Shown here one piece after another: positions 18,708 to 30,154 of a stretch of 38,063 bases of DNA. How positions within the stretch are numbered: position 1 is the first letter of the stretch; each line of letters starts with the position of its first letter. Origin of the DNA: Myxococcales bacterium (GTDB taxonomy: Bacteria; Myxococcota_A; Polyangia; Polyangiales; Polyangiaceae); contig SHZB01000013.1 in the NCBI GenBank assembly GCA_009692485.1, forward strand, positions 1 through 38,063, written 5' to 3'. Made by a program: the position numbers and the translations under genes. The notes beneath the pieces were generated by a model. The model searched no databases and was not told where the DNA came from. It saw only the letters and a program-made list of their open reading frames with translations.

Positions 18708-18743
18708 TGCCAATCTCACGGGATGCATTGCCAGTTTCACGGA
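18705..18743. repeat. Two-copy 21-bp direct repeat at lipoprotein start
   Basis: CATTGCCAATCTCACGG (18705) and CATTGCCAGTTTCACGG (18726) are 21 bp apart with two differences. The first contains the start codon of the lipoprotein; in frame, the second offers another ATG upstream, so the duplication has duplicated a potential start. Confidence 0.6.
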
Positions 18744-18842
18744 GAGAATCGATTCAGGAGACGAGTGCTTATTTCACAAAGAAAGAGAGAGAGGCGCGGC
18801 TCGGGGGCTCGAGGGCAAAGCTCACGAGAAGAGCGGAGCGGC

Positions 18843-19736
18843 TCACAGGCTGAGCAAGCGCGAGAGGCCCAATGAATCAAGCCAGTCAAAGGGGAGCCGC
18901 ACGCGGGGCGTGATGCGCTGAACCTGTATGGGCCTGAACTGCACCGTGATCGTGGAAAAGCGGATGAGCTCACGCATGCGCTTGAGCTTGCCTTCGATCG
19001 CCTCGATCTGACCCGTGACGCGGCCAAGCTGCTCTTCCACCATGAGCGCCTCTGTCACGTCTTTCGCTTGGGCCATGAGCTGCTCGAGCCGGGCCCGAAC
19101 AGTGCGTGCATTCTTGAGCTGGGTCTCGAGATCGCGAAACTGATCGGTGACGTCTTGCACCGTTTCATTGCGATCGACGACGTCGCCGATCTTGGCGATG
19201 GCTGTGAGGGCCTCGCGGTAGCTCTCGGCGGGGACGCGAAAGGTCATCGTGGTGTTCGTGCGCCCCACGAGATAGCCGCCAAGCTCTTGCGCCACGGCGA
19301 ACACTTTGTCGAGCGATTGGGCGACCTCGAACACCGAGAGCGCCAGCGTTGCCGTGTAGATCAAGAGCGGCGCGACCGGCTTGAGCGCCTCGGCGCTAGC
19401 TGCAAGCGCAGGCTCACCCAGAGTGGGCGCGACGGCCACGACCGCGGCTCCGCTTGGCGTCGAGCCCGCCGCGGATGGCCTGCCACCGGACGCGTCGTTG
19501 CGAGTCGCCGGACGCCCAGGCGCGGGGCCAAGCATGGCAAGCTCGCCCGAGTCGGACCGGTCGCGCGCGATGCCAGCGTCCATCTCTTCCATCCCGGGAC
19601 TCATCATTGCCGGGCTTGTCGAGGCCACATCCATGTGCGGTCCCTGCATGCCGCCAGCCATCGCCGCAGAGTGGGCGCTGCACGCGGAAAGAAGCGCGCA
19701 AAATACCGCAAAGAGAAACCACCGACGCTGCCCCAT
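18843..19736 (-). CDS. DUF4349-type lipoprotein
   Basis: The start at 19736 gives MGQRRWFLFAVFCALLSAC, lipobox LSAC. A Met/Gly/Ser-rich low-complexity stretch (residues about 20-110) precedes a DUF4349 domain: LIYTATLALSVFEVAQSLDKVFAVAQELGGYLVGRTNTTMTFRVPAESYREALTAIAKIGDVVDRNETVQDVTDQFRDLETQLKNARTVRARLEQLMAQA, the coiled-coil helical pair, then VEEQLGRVTGQIEAIEGKLKRMRELIRFSTITVQF. In the family a C-terminal membrane segment is usual, but here the protein ends shortly after (LDSLGLSRLLSL), so only the lipid holds it. Function of the family is uncharacterised, with an envelope location. Confidence 0.85.
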   Translation of the reverse strand: MGQRRWFLFAVFCALLSACSAHSAAMAGGMQGPHMDVASTSPAMMSPGMEEMDAGIARDRSDSGELAMLGPAPGRPATRNDASGGRPSAAGSTPSGAAVVAVAPTLGEPALAASAEALKPVAPLLIYTATLALSVFEVAQSLDKVFAVAQELGGYLVGRTNTTMTFRVPAESYREALTAIAKIGDVVDRNETVQDVTDQFRDLETQLKNARTVRARLEQLMAQAKDVTEALMVEEQLGRVTGQIEAIEGKLKRMRELIRFSTITVQFRPIQVQRITPRVRLPFDWLDSLGLSRLLSL

Positions 19737-19853
19737 TTGCGACACGTTCACATCGGCGACCGTAGGCAACTAACTCTTTCGCTGCAACGAGCGATTGGCG
19801 TCGTGAAAAGGATGATGGGCACGTGCTTGTCGCCCTGCCAACGCGGCGAGTTG

Positions 19854-19899
19854 TTGGAGCGCGGCGATTCCTTGGAGCGCGGCGATTTCTTGGAGCCGG
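19854..19899. repeat. 18-bp tandem repeat, about 2.6 copies
   Basis: TTGGAGCGCGGCGATTCC (19854) and TTGGAGCGCGGCGATTTC (19872) are followed by a partial TTGGAGC (19890). They lie 13 bp before the ATG at 19912 in the spacer divergent from the DUF4349 gene. Confidence 0.75.
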
Positions 19900-19911
19900 C
19901 CCCCACGAAAA

Positions 19912-20985
19912 ATGGCGCTGTCCACTCGTCGATGGCTCTGGATTGCCAGCCGATACATGGCAATGGCCACGGCGCTTGGATTCCTCATGGCATTTATCGA
20001 GGCTGGTGTTCGCCAGAGCATCGAGCACCTCGGCGAGCTCGGCGACCTGCATGTCACCATGGGTGGCGCGCAGATGACTGTGATGTCGAGACACTGGCGT
20101 CACCGTGGCCCTTCACGGATCGAGCCCGGCGCTCCGTTCCTGGCGGCGTCCGAGCGTTTGGTCGAGACGGCGCTCGCTGTGGCTCGACTGCGCCCGCGCC
20201 CATTCACCGGCTGCGCGGCGTGTTCAATTCCACTCGACCGCGCCCCCACTTGGCAACGGCAGGCGACCGCCGTGCGCTGCGAGCGCTGCGGTCTCGACTA
20301 CCACCCGTCCTGCCGCACCAACCTTGTGCGGTGCTGGCGGTGGGGCTGCGAAGAGCGGACGCGCGTGCTGTGGTTGATGGCAAACCCGATGGCGGTCGCC
20401 AAGGCCACGGCGTCCAGCATGTCGTACGCGGCCAGGGTCGGGAACCCCTTTGGGGCGCCGGCGACGTCCGTGTGCGCTTCGGCAGGCCTCGACGCCTTCG
20501 CACTGCGGTGCCGCACGTGCGGAGAGCGCCGGCCCGTCGATCTCGGGGCGGGCACGCTCTGGTGTGCTCGGTGCGCCAACTTGGAGGGGCTCGATCCTGC
20601 GACGGGCCAGCGTCTTCACCACCACCTGGCGCTCGTCACGCAGCAGCGTTCGGGGGGAGGCAAGCCGACGTCCGCGTGGCGATTGTTCGTTCCGTTCATT
20701 GGCCTGTACGCGGTCGCGTTTGCGGGTTTCAAGCTGGCCGAGTCGTTGTATCCCTCGGCACAGCGCAGCTCGCCCGATGCAGGCGACGCTTCGGCCCTCA
20801 TTATCGTTGCGACGATGGTGTTCGCCGGCTTCGTCACCATGACGCTCTTCCGACTGATCATTCGGCCGCGCGAGAAACACCCGCTTCGACGCGCCGTGTG
20901 CGCGGCCTGCGGCAATGCGGCGCCGGTGAGACGCGGGTTTCCGATGCCCTGCCCGGTTTGTTCTCGGCTACTCGGGGCGATGTAG
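19912..20985 (+). CDS. RING/zinc-finger-like membrane protein
   Basis: A 357-residue protein with several zinc-binding Cys clusters. Cluster 1 (about 100-146) is CAAC, CERCGLDYHPSCRTNLVRC and WGC, with the spaced CxxC...CxxC..H..C...C order of RING/treble-clef fingers. Cluster 2 (about 197-224) is CRTCGERRP followed by CARC. Cluster 3 (about 331-351) is CAACGN ... CPVC. Transmembrane segments are likely at WIASRYMAMATALGFLMAFI, LFVPFIGLYAVAFAGFKL and ALIIVATMVFAGFVTMTLFRLII. The first segment falls in the N-terminus, so an exact start (19912 or an ATG 15 codons later) is uncertain. The function is unknown; a prokaryotic RING-like protein associated with a membrane is a plausible description. 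Confidence 0.7.
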   Translation: MALSTRRWLWIASRYMAMATALGFLMAFIEAGVRQSIEHLGELGDLHVTMGGAQMTVMSRHWRHRGPSRIEPGAPFLAASERLVETALAVARLRPRPFTGCAACSIPLDRAPTWQRQATAVRCERCGLDYHPSCRTNLVRCWRWGCEERTRVLWLMANPMAVAKATASSMSYAARVGNPFGAPATSVCASAGLDAFALRCRTCGERRPVDLGAGTLWCARCANLEGLDPATGQRLHHHLALVTQQRSGGGKPTSAWRLFVPFIGLYAVAFAGFKLAESLYPSAQRSSPDAGDASALIIVATMVFAGFVTMTLFRLIIRPREKHPLRRAVCAACGNAAPVRRGFPMPCPVCSRLLGAM

Positions 20986-21525
20986 CGCGATGCGGGGCCA
21001 TGGCCAGCTGCCGCCTGGCAGTCCGAATGCCGCGTACAGGTCGCGCACGCCCGAGAGAAACACGCCAATGGCCATGAGCGATAACACCCAGCGGAGCGGC
21101 TCGGGCCCGGCGGGCGCAATGGCAAGTCGCGATGGCATTGCCCACCAAGTGGCCACTACGGGTAAGAGATTGGCCATCATCGCGCCGTAGACGATGCCCA
21201 TACAAACGTGGCCGATTCGCTCGCCCGCGGGGACGTCGCCGAGGGGCTTCCGCACGCGGATCTCGACGACGAAGTCGGTCATCGTCATCGCGAACTCCAT
21301 CACCATCGCCGCGACCACGACCAGCACGGTATAGCCATGCCAGGCGACCCACGGCAGCGAGGCAAACAAGAGCGCATACGAGAAATCCCGCAGCGCATGG
21401 ATCTTCAATTCATCCGCGGCCTCGGGATAGCGCGCGGGCAGTCGCATTCGCCATTCATGGTAATACAAAGTATCGAAGGTCCCAATCGTCCCGAGTGCGG
21501 CCAATAGCCATAAAGCCGTGTTCAT
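20968..21525 (-). CDS. Integral membrane protein of unknown function
   Basis: A 185-residue hydrophobic protein with four or five transmembrane segments (ALWLLAALGTIGTF, FSYALLFASLPWVAWHGYTVLVVVAAMVMEFAMTMTDF, GHVCMGIVYGAMMANLLPVVATWW, VLSLMAIGVFLSGVRDLYAAFGL). Conserved-looking polar residues sit at membrane edges (TLYYHEWRMRLP, KIHALRDFSY, PAGERIGH), and such His/Glu/Asp patterns recur in proteobacterial homologues of this general type. The gene overlaps the convergent RING-like gene by 18 bp at the 3' ends, an ordinary tail-to-tail overlap. No function can be assigned. Confidence 0.7.
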   Translation of the reverse strand: MNTALWLLAALGTIGTFDTLYYHEWRMRLPARYPEAADELKIHALRDFSYALLFASLPWVAWHGYTVLVVVAAMVMEFAMTMTDFVVEIRVRKPLGDVPAGERIGHVCMGIVYGAMMANLLPVVATWWAMPSRLAIAPAGPEPLRWVLSLMAIGVFLSGVRDLYAAFGLPGGSWPWPRIALHRPE

Positions 21526-21580
21526 GATCGAGTGCCGACGATGTTCGCTCTACGGCAATTGGCAATCAATAGCCGCGAGC

Positions 21581-21690
21581 CCTCACGCCTCCCTCTCCCC
21601 AACGGGGGGAGGGCCGGGGGCCTCACGCCTCCCTCTCCCCAGGCCGGGCCGGGGGCCTCACGCCTCCCTCTCCCCAACGGGGGGAGGGTC
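21581..21690. repeat. Imperfect repeat with three copies of a 20-bp motif and hairpins
   Basis: CCTCACGCCTCCCTCTCCCC occurs at 21581, 21621 and 21656, separated by G-rich runs. The first and third copies are followed by AACGGGGGGAGGG, which pairs with the pyrimidine run; the middle one carries a variant spacer (AGGCCGGGCCGGGGG). The pattern resembles dispersed palindromic repeats in GC-rich genomes. It lies downstream of the minus-strand VIT gene and upstream of the next. Confidence 0.85.
21666..21688. terminator. GC-rich hairpin after the VIT-vWA gene
   Basis: CCCTCTCCCC and GGGGGGAGGG form a 10-bp stem with one G-T wobble and an AAC loop, about 25 bp past the stop of the minus-strand gene at 21713. 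No U-run follows, so it may act as an mRNA 3' stabiliser rather than an intrinsic terminator. Confidence 0.35.
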
Positions 21691-21712
21691 GGGGAGGGGG
21701 CCCGCGTTTCGT

Positions 21713-24700
21713 TCAAAGCTCGACGCGGCTCGTGCCGGCCGGCAGGGTCGCTGCACGCACTGCGACGGTGAAGTTCTTGTTGTCCCACCGTAGCTCGTGG
21801 ACGTGGACGCGGAGATCCTCGTCGCGCGGCTCGGTGCGGAGGCGGGCGCTCCATCGCGCTTGCGTCGCGGTCGGCGGCAGCAGCACCGAAGAGAGCCCGA
21901 CGGCGGCAGCGTCGGTGACTTCGCCGACGGCCGCGGCATCACCCGCAAGGACGGCGTCGAGCTCGAGCTGACTGACGAGATCTTCCCAGGTGAGCAGGAT
22001 GAGCGTGCCTGGGCCCGCGAACAGGCCAAGCTCTTTGAGCTCGCGCTCGATCGACGAGGTCGGCTGTCCGCCCGGCGGCTTGTCGAGCAGGCGCGCGAGC
22101 CTGGCGGCGGAGGCCAAGCGTGCGAAGCGGCGCGGATCTTCCGGACCCGGTCGCCCTTCACCCGAAGCGACTTTGCGTTCGAGTCGCAGCGCCTCGTCGG
22201 TGCGGCCCGCGCCCGCTGCTGCCGAGGCGAGTCGCAACCAGCTCAAAGGGTCATTCGGTGCCATCTCCGTCGCGGTCTTGAATTGGCGATAGGCCAGCTC
22301 GTACCAGCCGCGCGCGAGGTAGATGTCCCCAAGCAAACGCCGGGAATCGAGCTGTTTCGGGTCGAATTCGACGATCTCGGAATAGGTGCGAATCGCCTCG
22401 TCCTCATGGTTGTTACGGGACAACACATCGCCGAGCTGACGCGCCATTTGAATGGTGAGTATTCCCGAATCGCGCAGTCTGCGGCCGAGTCCGAGCGCCT
22501 CCTCGACGCGGCCCGCTCTTGCCAATAGCCGCACCATGCGAATCTCGCCGTTCGGATCGCCGGGGGCGCGCAAGATGGCCTCGCGCAGCTTCTCGATGCG
22601 GTCGTCGAGTTTCTCGCGCTCGGACAATTCGCGGTCGACCGCGAGCCAGTCCACGCGATTGCCAAATAGGGCAGATTGGAGTGCCGCGATGATGTGCGCG
22701 TCGGTGGTGCGACGGAGGATGAGCCGCGCGAGGAATTTCTGCACCTCGGGGCGCGGCGCGAAATGGCCGACGACGATGCGCGCGCTGGCCTCGGTGGCGA
22801 CGCGAAGCTGAAGGATGCGGAGAAATTCGCGCTCTGCCAGCCAGTCGTTCAGCTCGCACGCGCGCACGGCGGCGACGTAACGCTCGATCAACTCCGCCGC
22901 GTTGGTCGCGGTGCGAATGCGCTTACGCCACACCGGCAAGCGATGCTCGAGCGGGCGCGCCGCGACGTCGCTACACACGGTCGGGACGACGACGCCGGGT
23001 GGCCGCACCCCCCAGCCCGCATTGGTGCCTTGTGCCCCCCGCCCGAGGCCTTCGCCGACGCCCTTGCCGACGCCCTTGCCGTCGCGTGCCGCGGAGTCTG
23101 GAGCAGGCGTCGCGCTCGTGGGCTTCATCGTGCGCGGGGGCACCCCGGCCATGGGCGCGGCTCCCGTCGCCGTCGCGGAAGGTCCGCCGCCTTTGAAGCG
23201 CAGCCCGCCCGCGGCGTCGTCGAGGCTCGCGTCTGCCTCCTCGCTGTGTTTGCGGTCGGCGCCGCTCCGGCCGAGGCGCCCCTGCTCCCCGGTCGCGCCG
23301 GAGGGGCCGGCCAATTTCTCGGAGATCTGGTCGAGTGCATGTTTGTCTTCTCCGTCGCTAGGGCCTGCCGCCCCCTCCATCGCGGGCGAGGCGGGCACGT
23401 CATCACCCTCGGATCGCCTCGCACCGCTGCCGAGCGCACGGCTGCTGCCGCCCTCGCGCTCCCCGCCGCCTTCGGAATTGGCACGTGCGGGCTCTTCTTC
23501 GGAGGATTGTGATGCCTCTCGCTTGTCGCAGCCGAAGGCGACGCCCGTCGCGCCTGCGGGATGCTCGCGAGTGCTGCGTTCTTCTTCGAGCGGCGTGAGC
23601 AGGCCGAGGCGGATACCACGCAATCTCGACCTGCTGCGTTGGATATTCATGCGAGAGTAAGATGCCTCGCTGTCGAGCGCGAGGATGCTCGAGAAGGGCG
23701 TGACGATCCCATATTCGAGGCCGAGCGACGCGATGCGACCGCGCTCGGTGTCGGGTCCGCCGGCGGCACCGAGCAAGTGCCGCACGTACTCGGACGCCCA
23801 CAGTCGCGGCACGAACGAGGACACGATCGAGCGGTCGATGACGACCTTCGCCTTGCGCTCGAAGCTCTCGCCGGCGAGGCGGCCGCGCACGGTGACTTCG
23901 CTGGGCAGCTCGTGGTGGGTGCGCGCGAGCACGGTGACGCCACTGTCGCGCGAGATCTTGCCACTGGCGCTGGCGAAGGGCTCGTCGAGGCCCGCGCCGA
24001 GATCGAGCGAAAAGTCCGTAATTGTGGGCTCTTTTATGGCCGCGGCGAGCTCGAGCGCGGTCGGAGTTGCGCGTGCATCTTGGTCGATGCGAAACGAGCG
24101 GCCACCGCCGGACCGCGCGAGGGCATCGAGCAGCGCGTGGTCGGCATCCGCGCCGACGGCCACGGTGAAGAGGCGCGCGCGCGAGCTGGAGAGGGCACGC
24201 CGCAGTCGCTCGGCGAGGGCTTCCCCGGTCGTCTCGCCGCTCGTCGCGATGCCGTCGCCGACGTACACGACCGCGGGCTGCTCGCTGTCGTGCAAGAGCG
24301 CGAGCGAGGGCTCGAACATCGCCGCAAGATCAGTGGCGCCGCTGGGAGCGATGCCCGCGAGCGCCTCGAGCGCCTTGGCGATCTCGCTGTCGCTGGCGGG
24401 CGCGAGGCCCGCTTGCGGATAGAGCACGCGCGGGCGCACATCGAGCGCGATGACAGCGAAGCGGTCCTTGTCGCTGAGCGAGCGCGCGAGGGCCTCGACC
24501 GCGGCGCGCTGTAGCTGCCGCGCCGACTCGTCTCCGCCCGCCGACGTGTCCGCGACGATCACGACCGCGGCCGGAACCGGCTTCACCTTGGCCCAGTCGA
24601 CGTCGGGGACGTAGCGCGCCATCACGTAGTCGGCGCTGCCGTCTTGCGCCGCAAAACGCGCGACACTCAAGGTTGGGCGCGCTTCGAGCAGGGTCGCTTC

Positions 24701-25978
24701 GAGCTGAAAATCGGCCCGCGGCGTGAACCCGCTGCGGCGCATCGTCACGCGCGTGCCGCCCTGCTCGATGCGCGCGTCCGCGACGGTGGCAAGCTTCATC
24801 TTCTTGCCCTCCTCGCCGAGCTCCACCGTGAGGGACAATTCGCCGATGCGTACCGGTGATTGGCCGAGCGGATAAACGTAGGTGAGCTTCTTCTCGAGGA
24901 TCGGCCGAAGCTCGAGGTACCGGAGCACGACGCGTCTCGCGCCCGATGCCGGCACCGGATAAATGCGCGCGCGGTAGCTGCGACCATCGACCCACTCGAG
25001 GATCGCGGGCGAGAGCCCCGACTCGCGTGCGCCCACGTATTTTTGTGCGGCTTCGCGCTGCTCGACGAATTCACCTTCCACGAGCACGCCATTGGTCTCG
25101 ACCGCGAAGCCCGTGACGCTCGCGCCCGCCGGCACGCTGAACCAGTACCAACCCTCGACGGCGCGCGGATGCGGATTGAAGAAGGTTTGATCGACGGTGG
25201 TCTCGGCCAGGCCGCTCTTGATGACCGCGCGGATGGTTTGGCTCTTGAGCTGCATTCGCGAGGCGGGCGTGCCGGGCAAGGCACCCGCGTCGATGCCAAA
25301 GATCGTTCCGCTGCCGGCCCCGAGCGCGAGCCCACCGGCGACGTCGGCCATGCCGCCGGTCCAGTCGTCCCAGAACGCGACGGGCGTAACGGCGGGAGCG
25401 TCGGCGCCCTTCACACTCGCGCGGGTTCCGGCTGCAACCTCGACGCGACCGCCCTTCGCGGTCACGACGGCGAGCCCGCGCGCGACGTAGACCGCGGCGC
25501 CGTCGGCCGTGCGCGCCACGGACATCGCGGCGTCGGCGGCCGAGACGCTCACGTCCCCAAGTTTGTGCGTCAGCGGCTCGCGCTCGACCGGCGGGATGTC
25601 GAGCCAGTACTCGCCTTGCTCGAGCTCGACGCTCGTCGCGAGCAGTTTCAGCGTGGTGCCGGCGCGGAGAAATAACGTCGAGCCATCGGGCAGCCGCACG
25701 AGCGCGCGGGCTCCTTCACCGGCGCGCACGACTGAGCCTTCGAGCAGCGGCGTGCCCGAGCTTGCGCGCACACCATCGGCGCCGCCGAGGCTTGGATGCA
25801 CGACGACGACGTCGCCTGCCGCCAGCTCGAGCCGCGCCTGGATCGAGGCCGCGACGGTTGGCCCGACACCTTGCGATTTGATGATGACGACGATCGCGGC
25901 GATGGCACCGAGCGCCATGACGATGAAGAGAGCCCGCCGCAGCAGCAGCCTCCCGCTCGAGCTTTTCGAAGCTGTCAT
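21713..25978 (-). CDS. FecR-VIT-vWA-TPR multidomain membrane protein
   Basis: A 1421-residue protein. A signal anchor (ALFIVMALGAIAAIVVIIK, about 15-34) is followed by a FecR-like domain (about 55-190: SVVRAGEGARALVRLPDGSTLFLRAGTTLKLL), a VIT domain (about 240-360: VDQTFFNPHPRAVEGWYWFSVPAGASVTGF) and a von Willebrand A domain (about 468-620). A disordered Gly/Ser/Glu-rich linker (about 800-990) and TPR-like helices (about 1110-1270: AIRTYSEIVEFDPKQLDSRRLLGDIYLARGWYELAYRQFKTATEMAPNDP) follow. In the vWA metal site the first motif is DTSAG at 477-481 where DxSxS is usual; T549 and D575 are present. It is the second gene of an operon after another vWA gene (63-bp gap). It probably works in the periplasm or on the cell surface; ligand is unknown. 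Confidence 0.88.
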   Translation of the reverse strand: MTASKSSSGRLLLRRALFIVMALGAIAAIVVIIKSQGVGPTVAASIQARLELAAGDVVVVHPSLGGADGVRASSGTPLLEGSVVRAGEGARALVRLPDGSTLFLRAGTTLKLLATSVELEQGEYWLDIPPVEREPLTHKLGDVSVSAADAAMSVARTADGAAVYVARGLAVVTAKGGRVEVAAGTRASVKGADAPAVTPVAFWDDWTGGMADVAGGLALGAGSGTIFGIDAGALPGTPASRMQLKSQTIRAVIKSGLAETTVDQTFFNPHPRAVEGWYWFSVPAGASVTGFAVETNGVLVEGEFVEQREAAQKYVGARESGLSPAILEWVDGRSYRARIYPVPASGARRVVLRYLELRPILEKKLTYVYPLGQSPVRIGELSLTVELGEEGKKMKLATVADARIEQGGTRVTMRRSGFTPRADFQLEATLLEARPTLSVARFAAQDGSADYVMARYVPDVDWAKVKPVPAAVVIVADTSAGGDESARQLQRAAVEALARSLSDKDRFAVIALDVRPRVLYPQAGLAPASDSEIAKALEALAGIAPSGATDLAAMFEPSLALLHDSEQPAVVYVGDGIATSGETTGEALAERLRRALSSSRARLFTVAVGADADHALLDALARSGGGRSFRIDQDARATPTALELAAAIKEPTITDFSLDLGAGLDEPFASASGKISRDSGVTVLARTHHELPSEVTVRGRLAGESFERKAKVVIDRSIVSSFVPRLWASEYVRHLLGAAGGPDTERGRIASLGLEYGIVTPFSSILALDSEASYSRMNIQRSRSRLRGIRLGLLTPLEEERSTREHPAGATGVAFGCDKREASQSSEEEPARANSEGGGEREGGSSRALGSGARRSEGDDVPASPAMEGAAGPSDGEDKHALDQISEKLAGPSGATGEQGRLGRSGADRKHSEEADASLDDAAGGLRFKGGGPSATATGAAPMAGVPPRTMKPTSATPAPDSAARDGKGVGKGVGEGLGRGAQGTNAGWGVRPPGVVVPTVCSDVAARPLEHRLPVWRKRIRTATNAAELIERYVAAVRACELNDWLAEREFLRILQLRVATEASARIVVGHFAPRPEVQKFLARLILRRTTDAHIIAALQSALFGNRVDWLAVDRELSEREKLDDRIEKLREAILRAPGDPNGEIRMVRLLARAGRVEEALGLGRRLRDSGILTIQMARQLGDVLSRNNHEDEAIRTYSEIVEFDPKQLDSRRLLGDIYLARGWYELAYRQFKTATEMAPNDPLSWLRLASAAAGAGRTDEALRLERKVASGEGRPGPEDPRRFARLASAARLARLLDKPPGGQPTSSIERELKELGLFAGPGTLILLTWEDLVSQLELDAVLAGDAAAVGEVTDAAAVGLSSVLLPPTATQARWSARLRTEPRDEDLRVHVHELRWDNKNFTVAVRAATLPAGTSRVEL

Positions 25979-26041
25979 GAGATACCCCGTTGTGGAAAGC
26001 GCAGCGTGGCTCGCGGTGCCTGTGCTCCCTCGCCTTGCGGC

Positions 26042-27538
26042 TCAGAAGGAAAGACCGTCGGATGCGGCGCTGTTTCGTTTCATGCCGGCTTTACCACGTT
26101 GGATGTCCGCTGGCGCGGCATTGGCTGCTGCCGGCGGCGGCGCGGCGAAACCCTCCGAGGCCTGATGGAGGGCATCGTCTTGGCGCGCGAAGTCGCGGTC
26201 GAGCTCGGCCTTGCGAGGAGCGGACGCGCGGGGTGCGGCATCGGCTGCGACCTTCTTCAGCGCGGCCCGTTTGTGTTCGACGAGACGCCGCGCGCCCTCG
26301 TTGTCGCCGCTTGCGAAGCGGTCATTGGCCTCGATGAGCAGCGCCGCGGTTTGGCTACGCTCGATGCGACCGGCGACGAGCGGATCGATGGGGGAGAGCT
26401 CCGAATCATCGCCCGTGAGCTCTGCGACTAAAGAGCCCGTGCAGCTGCCCGGCTCGAGCGTGACGTGGTCGCGGAAGGTGAGCTTCGCCGTGGCGACGGG
26501 TCGCTCGCCAGCGGGACCGCGCGGCAGTCGCACGCGCACGAGCAGCGTCTTGTCGTCGGTCGTACCGAACGAGCCCATGGGCACGACGAGCGTGTCCCCC
26601 TCGCGCGAAAAAGCGCGGTCAAACACCTCGAGCACCTCGACCCCGCGGGCCAGCTCGACCCGCAACTCGGCTCCCGTCGCGATGGTGTTGGCGAGTGAAC
26701 GCTGCTCTTCCTCGAACACCGCCGCGAGCTCTGCCGGACTAGCGACGAAGGTGTGTCGCCCGTTCGAGCCGCGCGCGATCTGGCTCATGATGCGCTCGTT
26801 GTAGTCGACGTCGACACCGATGGCGCTGATACTCGCGCCGAGATTGCGCGCACGCGTGGCGATGGTGGCGAAGCCGCTCACGTCGCGCACGCCGGCCGTC
26901 GGCTCGCCGTCGCTCAAGAGCACGATGCGCTTCACACCGTCCGTTCGCGCTGCGAGCTGGCTCATGGCGCTCTCGAGCCCGCACGAAATGCACGTGTTGC
27001 CGCCGGCGACGATGCCGTCGATGCGCCGCAGAACATCGCTGCGGTTGAACGACGAGATGCGGGTCGGCGGCACGAGCAGCTCGCTGCGATCGTCATAGGC
27101 CGTGATGCTGACGAGGTCCCCGTCGCGCAGGCGGCTCACCAGTCCGCGCGCCGCTGCGATCGCGTTGGTGAGGCGATGGCCGCTCATCGAGCCGGAGCGA
27201 TCCACCACGATCGCGAGCTCGAGCGGGGGCGCCTCTTTCGGCACGACGCCGAGCGCGGCCTTCACATCGAGGAAGAGATACGTCTCGTTGTCGCGGTCGG
27301 CGGCGAGCTTGGCGTGGCCGAGGCGCCCCTCGACCGTGAGGGTGCGACCATCGACGAAGTTCCAGCGGTCGCCCGTGCGCGTGCGCCCCACAACTTTGTC
27401 TGAGCCTTGCAGATCACCGAGCTCGGCACCCGGCTCGGCGACCGCGAGCGCGCGACCGGACGGAGTCAGCGACCACACGGTCACGCTGGTGAGCATCATG
27501 GCGGCGACGGACACGAGGGCGACGGTCTTCAGCTTCAT
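26042..27538 (-). CDS. von Willebrand A domain protein, exported
   Basis: A 498-residue protein. GAGGAG lies about 8 bp before the ATG at 27538, and an N-terminal hydrophobic segment ([19 protein letters not shown]) follows, so this start is preferred over an upstream one. The vWA domain (about 106-290) has a canonical MIDAS: DRSGS at 113-117, then the Thr region ([14 protein letters not shown]) and LLSDGEP. Downstream is a beta-rich region (about 295-400: [36 protein letters not shown]) and a helical, Ala-rich charged tail, matching the YfbK/batB-like protein layout. Two close Cys residues (TCISC) sit in the metal-ligand loop. It is the first gene of the operon with the FecR-VIT-vWA protein. 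Confidence 0.88.
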   Translation of the reverse strand: MKLKTVALVSVAAMMLTSVTVWSLTPSGRALAVAEPGAELGDLQGSDKVVGRTRTGDRWNFVDGRTLTVEGRLGHAKLAADRDNETYLFLDVKAALGVVPKEAPPLELAIVVDRSGSMSGHRLTNAIAAARGLVSRLRDGDLVSITAYDDRSELLVPPTRISSFNRSDVLRRIDGIVAGGNTCISCGLESAMSQLAARTDGVKRIVLLSDGEPTAGVRDVSGFATIATRARNLGASISAIGVDVDYNERIMSQIARGSNGRHTFVASPAELAAVFEEEQRSLANTIATGAELRVELARGVEVLEVFDRAFSREGDTLVVPMGSFGTTDDKTLLVRVRLPRGPAGERPVATAKLTFRDHVTLEPGSCTGSLVAELTGDDSELSPIDPLVAGRIERSQTAALLIEANDRFASGDNEGARRLVEHKRAALKKVAADAAPRASAPRKAELDRDFARQDDALHQASEGFAAPPPAAANAAPADIQRGKAGMKRNSAASDGLSF

Positions 27539-27889
27539 GGCGGGCTCTCCTCGACGCGGGAACGCGCCGGTCGTGGGGTGACTTACAGCGGCTCGTGCCC
27601 GGTAATCGCGCAGGCTCGAGCAAGGTGGCGGCTTGGACGCCTGCCCCTCGGCGAAAGTTTCATTCGCTCGCGCACGCGGGGCATTTTGCGGGAATGCGAA
27701 CATCATCGCCGCGACTGCGACCATTCGCTCGCGCGCGCAGGGCATTTTCGTTTCAATCACCGGGAGCACGATCATCGCTGCGGCCGTGGCGGGAGCTTTG
27801 TGCCGCTCGCGGTTGTTTTCCCTTGCCCGATTTGGCGCGGGACCGTATCAGCACGGGCCCAACGCTCCCTTTCCTTCGCCCGGCGACCA
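27539..27889. other. Divergent spacer with a 61-bp-offset direct repeat
   Basis: This 351-bp stretch between the vWA gene and the EF-G gene holds no convincing ORF. CATTCGCTCGCGCACGCGGG at 27661 recurs as CATTCGCTCGCGCGCGCAGG at 27722, each followed by GCATTTT. No consensus promoter was identified, though both genes should be transcribed from here. Confidence 0.6.
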
Positions 27890-30037
<2,148 letters not shown>

Positions 30038-30058
30038 TTTCTCGGAAGATAAGGGGCG

Positions 30059-30106
30059 CGGAAGTTGAGCGTCGCGGAAGTTGAGCGTCGCGGAAGTTGA
30101 GCGTCG
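30059..30106. repeat. 16-bp tandem repeat, three perfect copies
   Basis: CGGAAGTTGAGCGTCG repeats at 30059, 30075 and 30091 without a mismatch, in the spacer between the EF-G gene and the ATPase-SLOG gene. Confidence 0.92.
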
Positions 30107-30154
30107 GCGTCGCGTCGATGGATGCGGTGCACTAGGGCAAGAGTGAACGTGGGC

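Noticed and set aside
20968-20985. Overlap of convergent genes as a regulatory feature
   Set aside because: Short tail-to-tail overlaps are common in compact genomes and need no special explanation.
27407-27889. Upstream in-frame extension of the EF-G ORF
   Set aside because: It runs through spacer DNA with direct repeats, and the family N-terminus starts at 27890.
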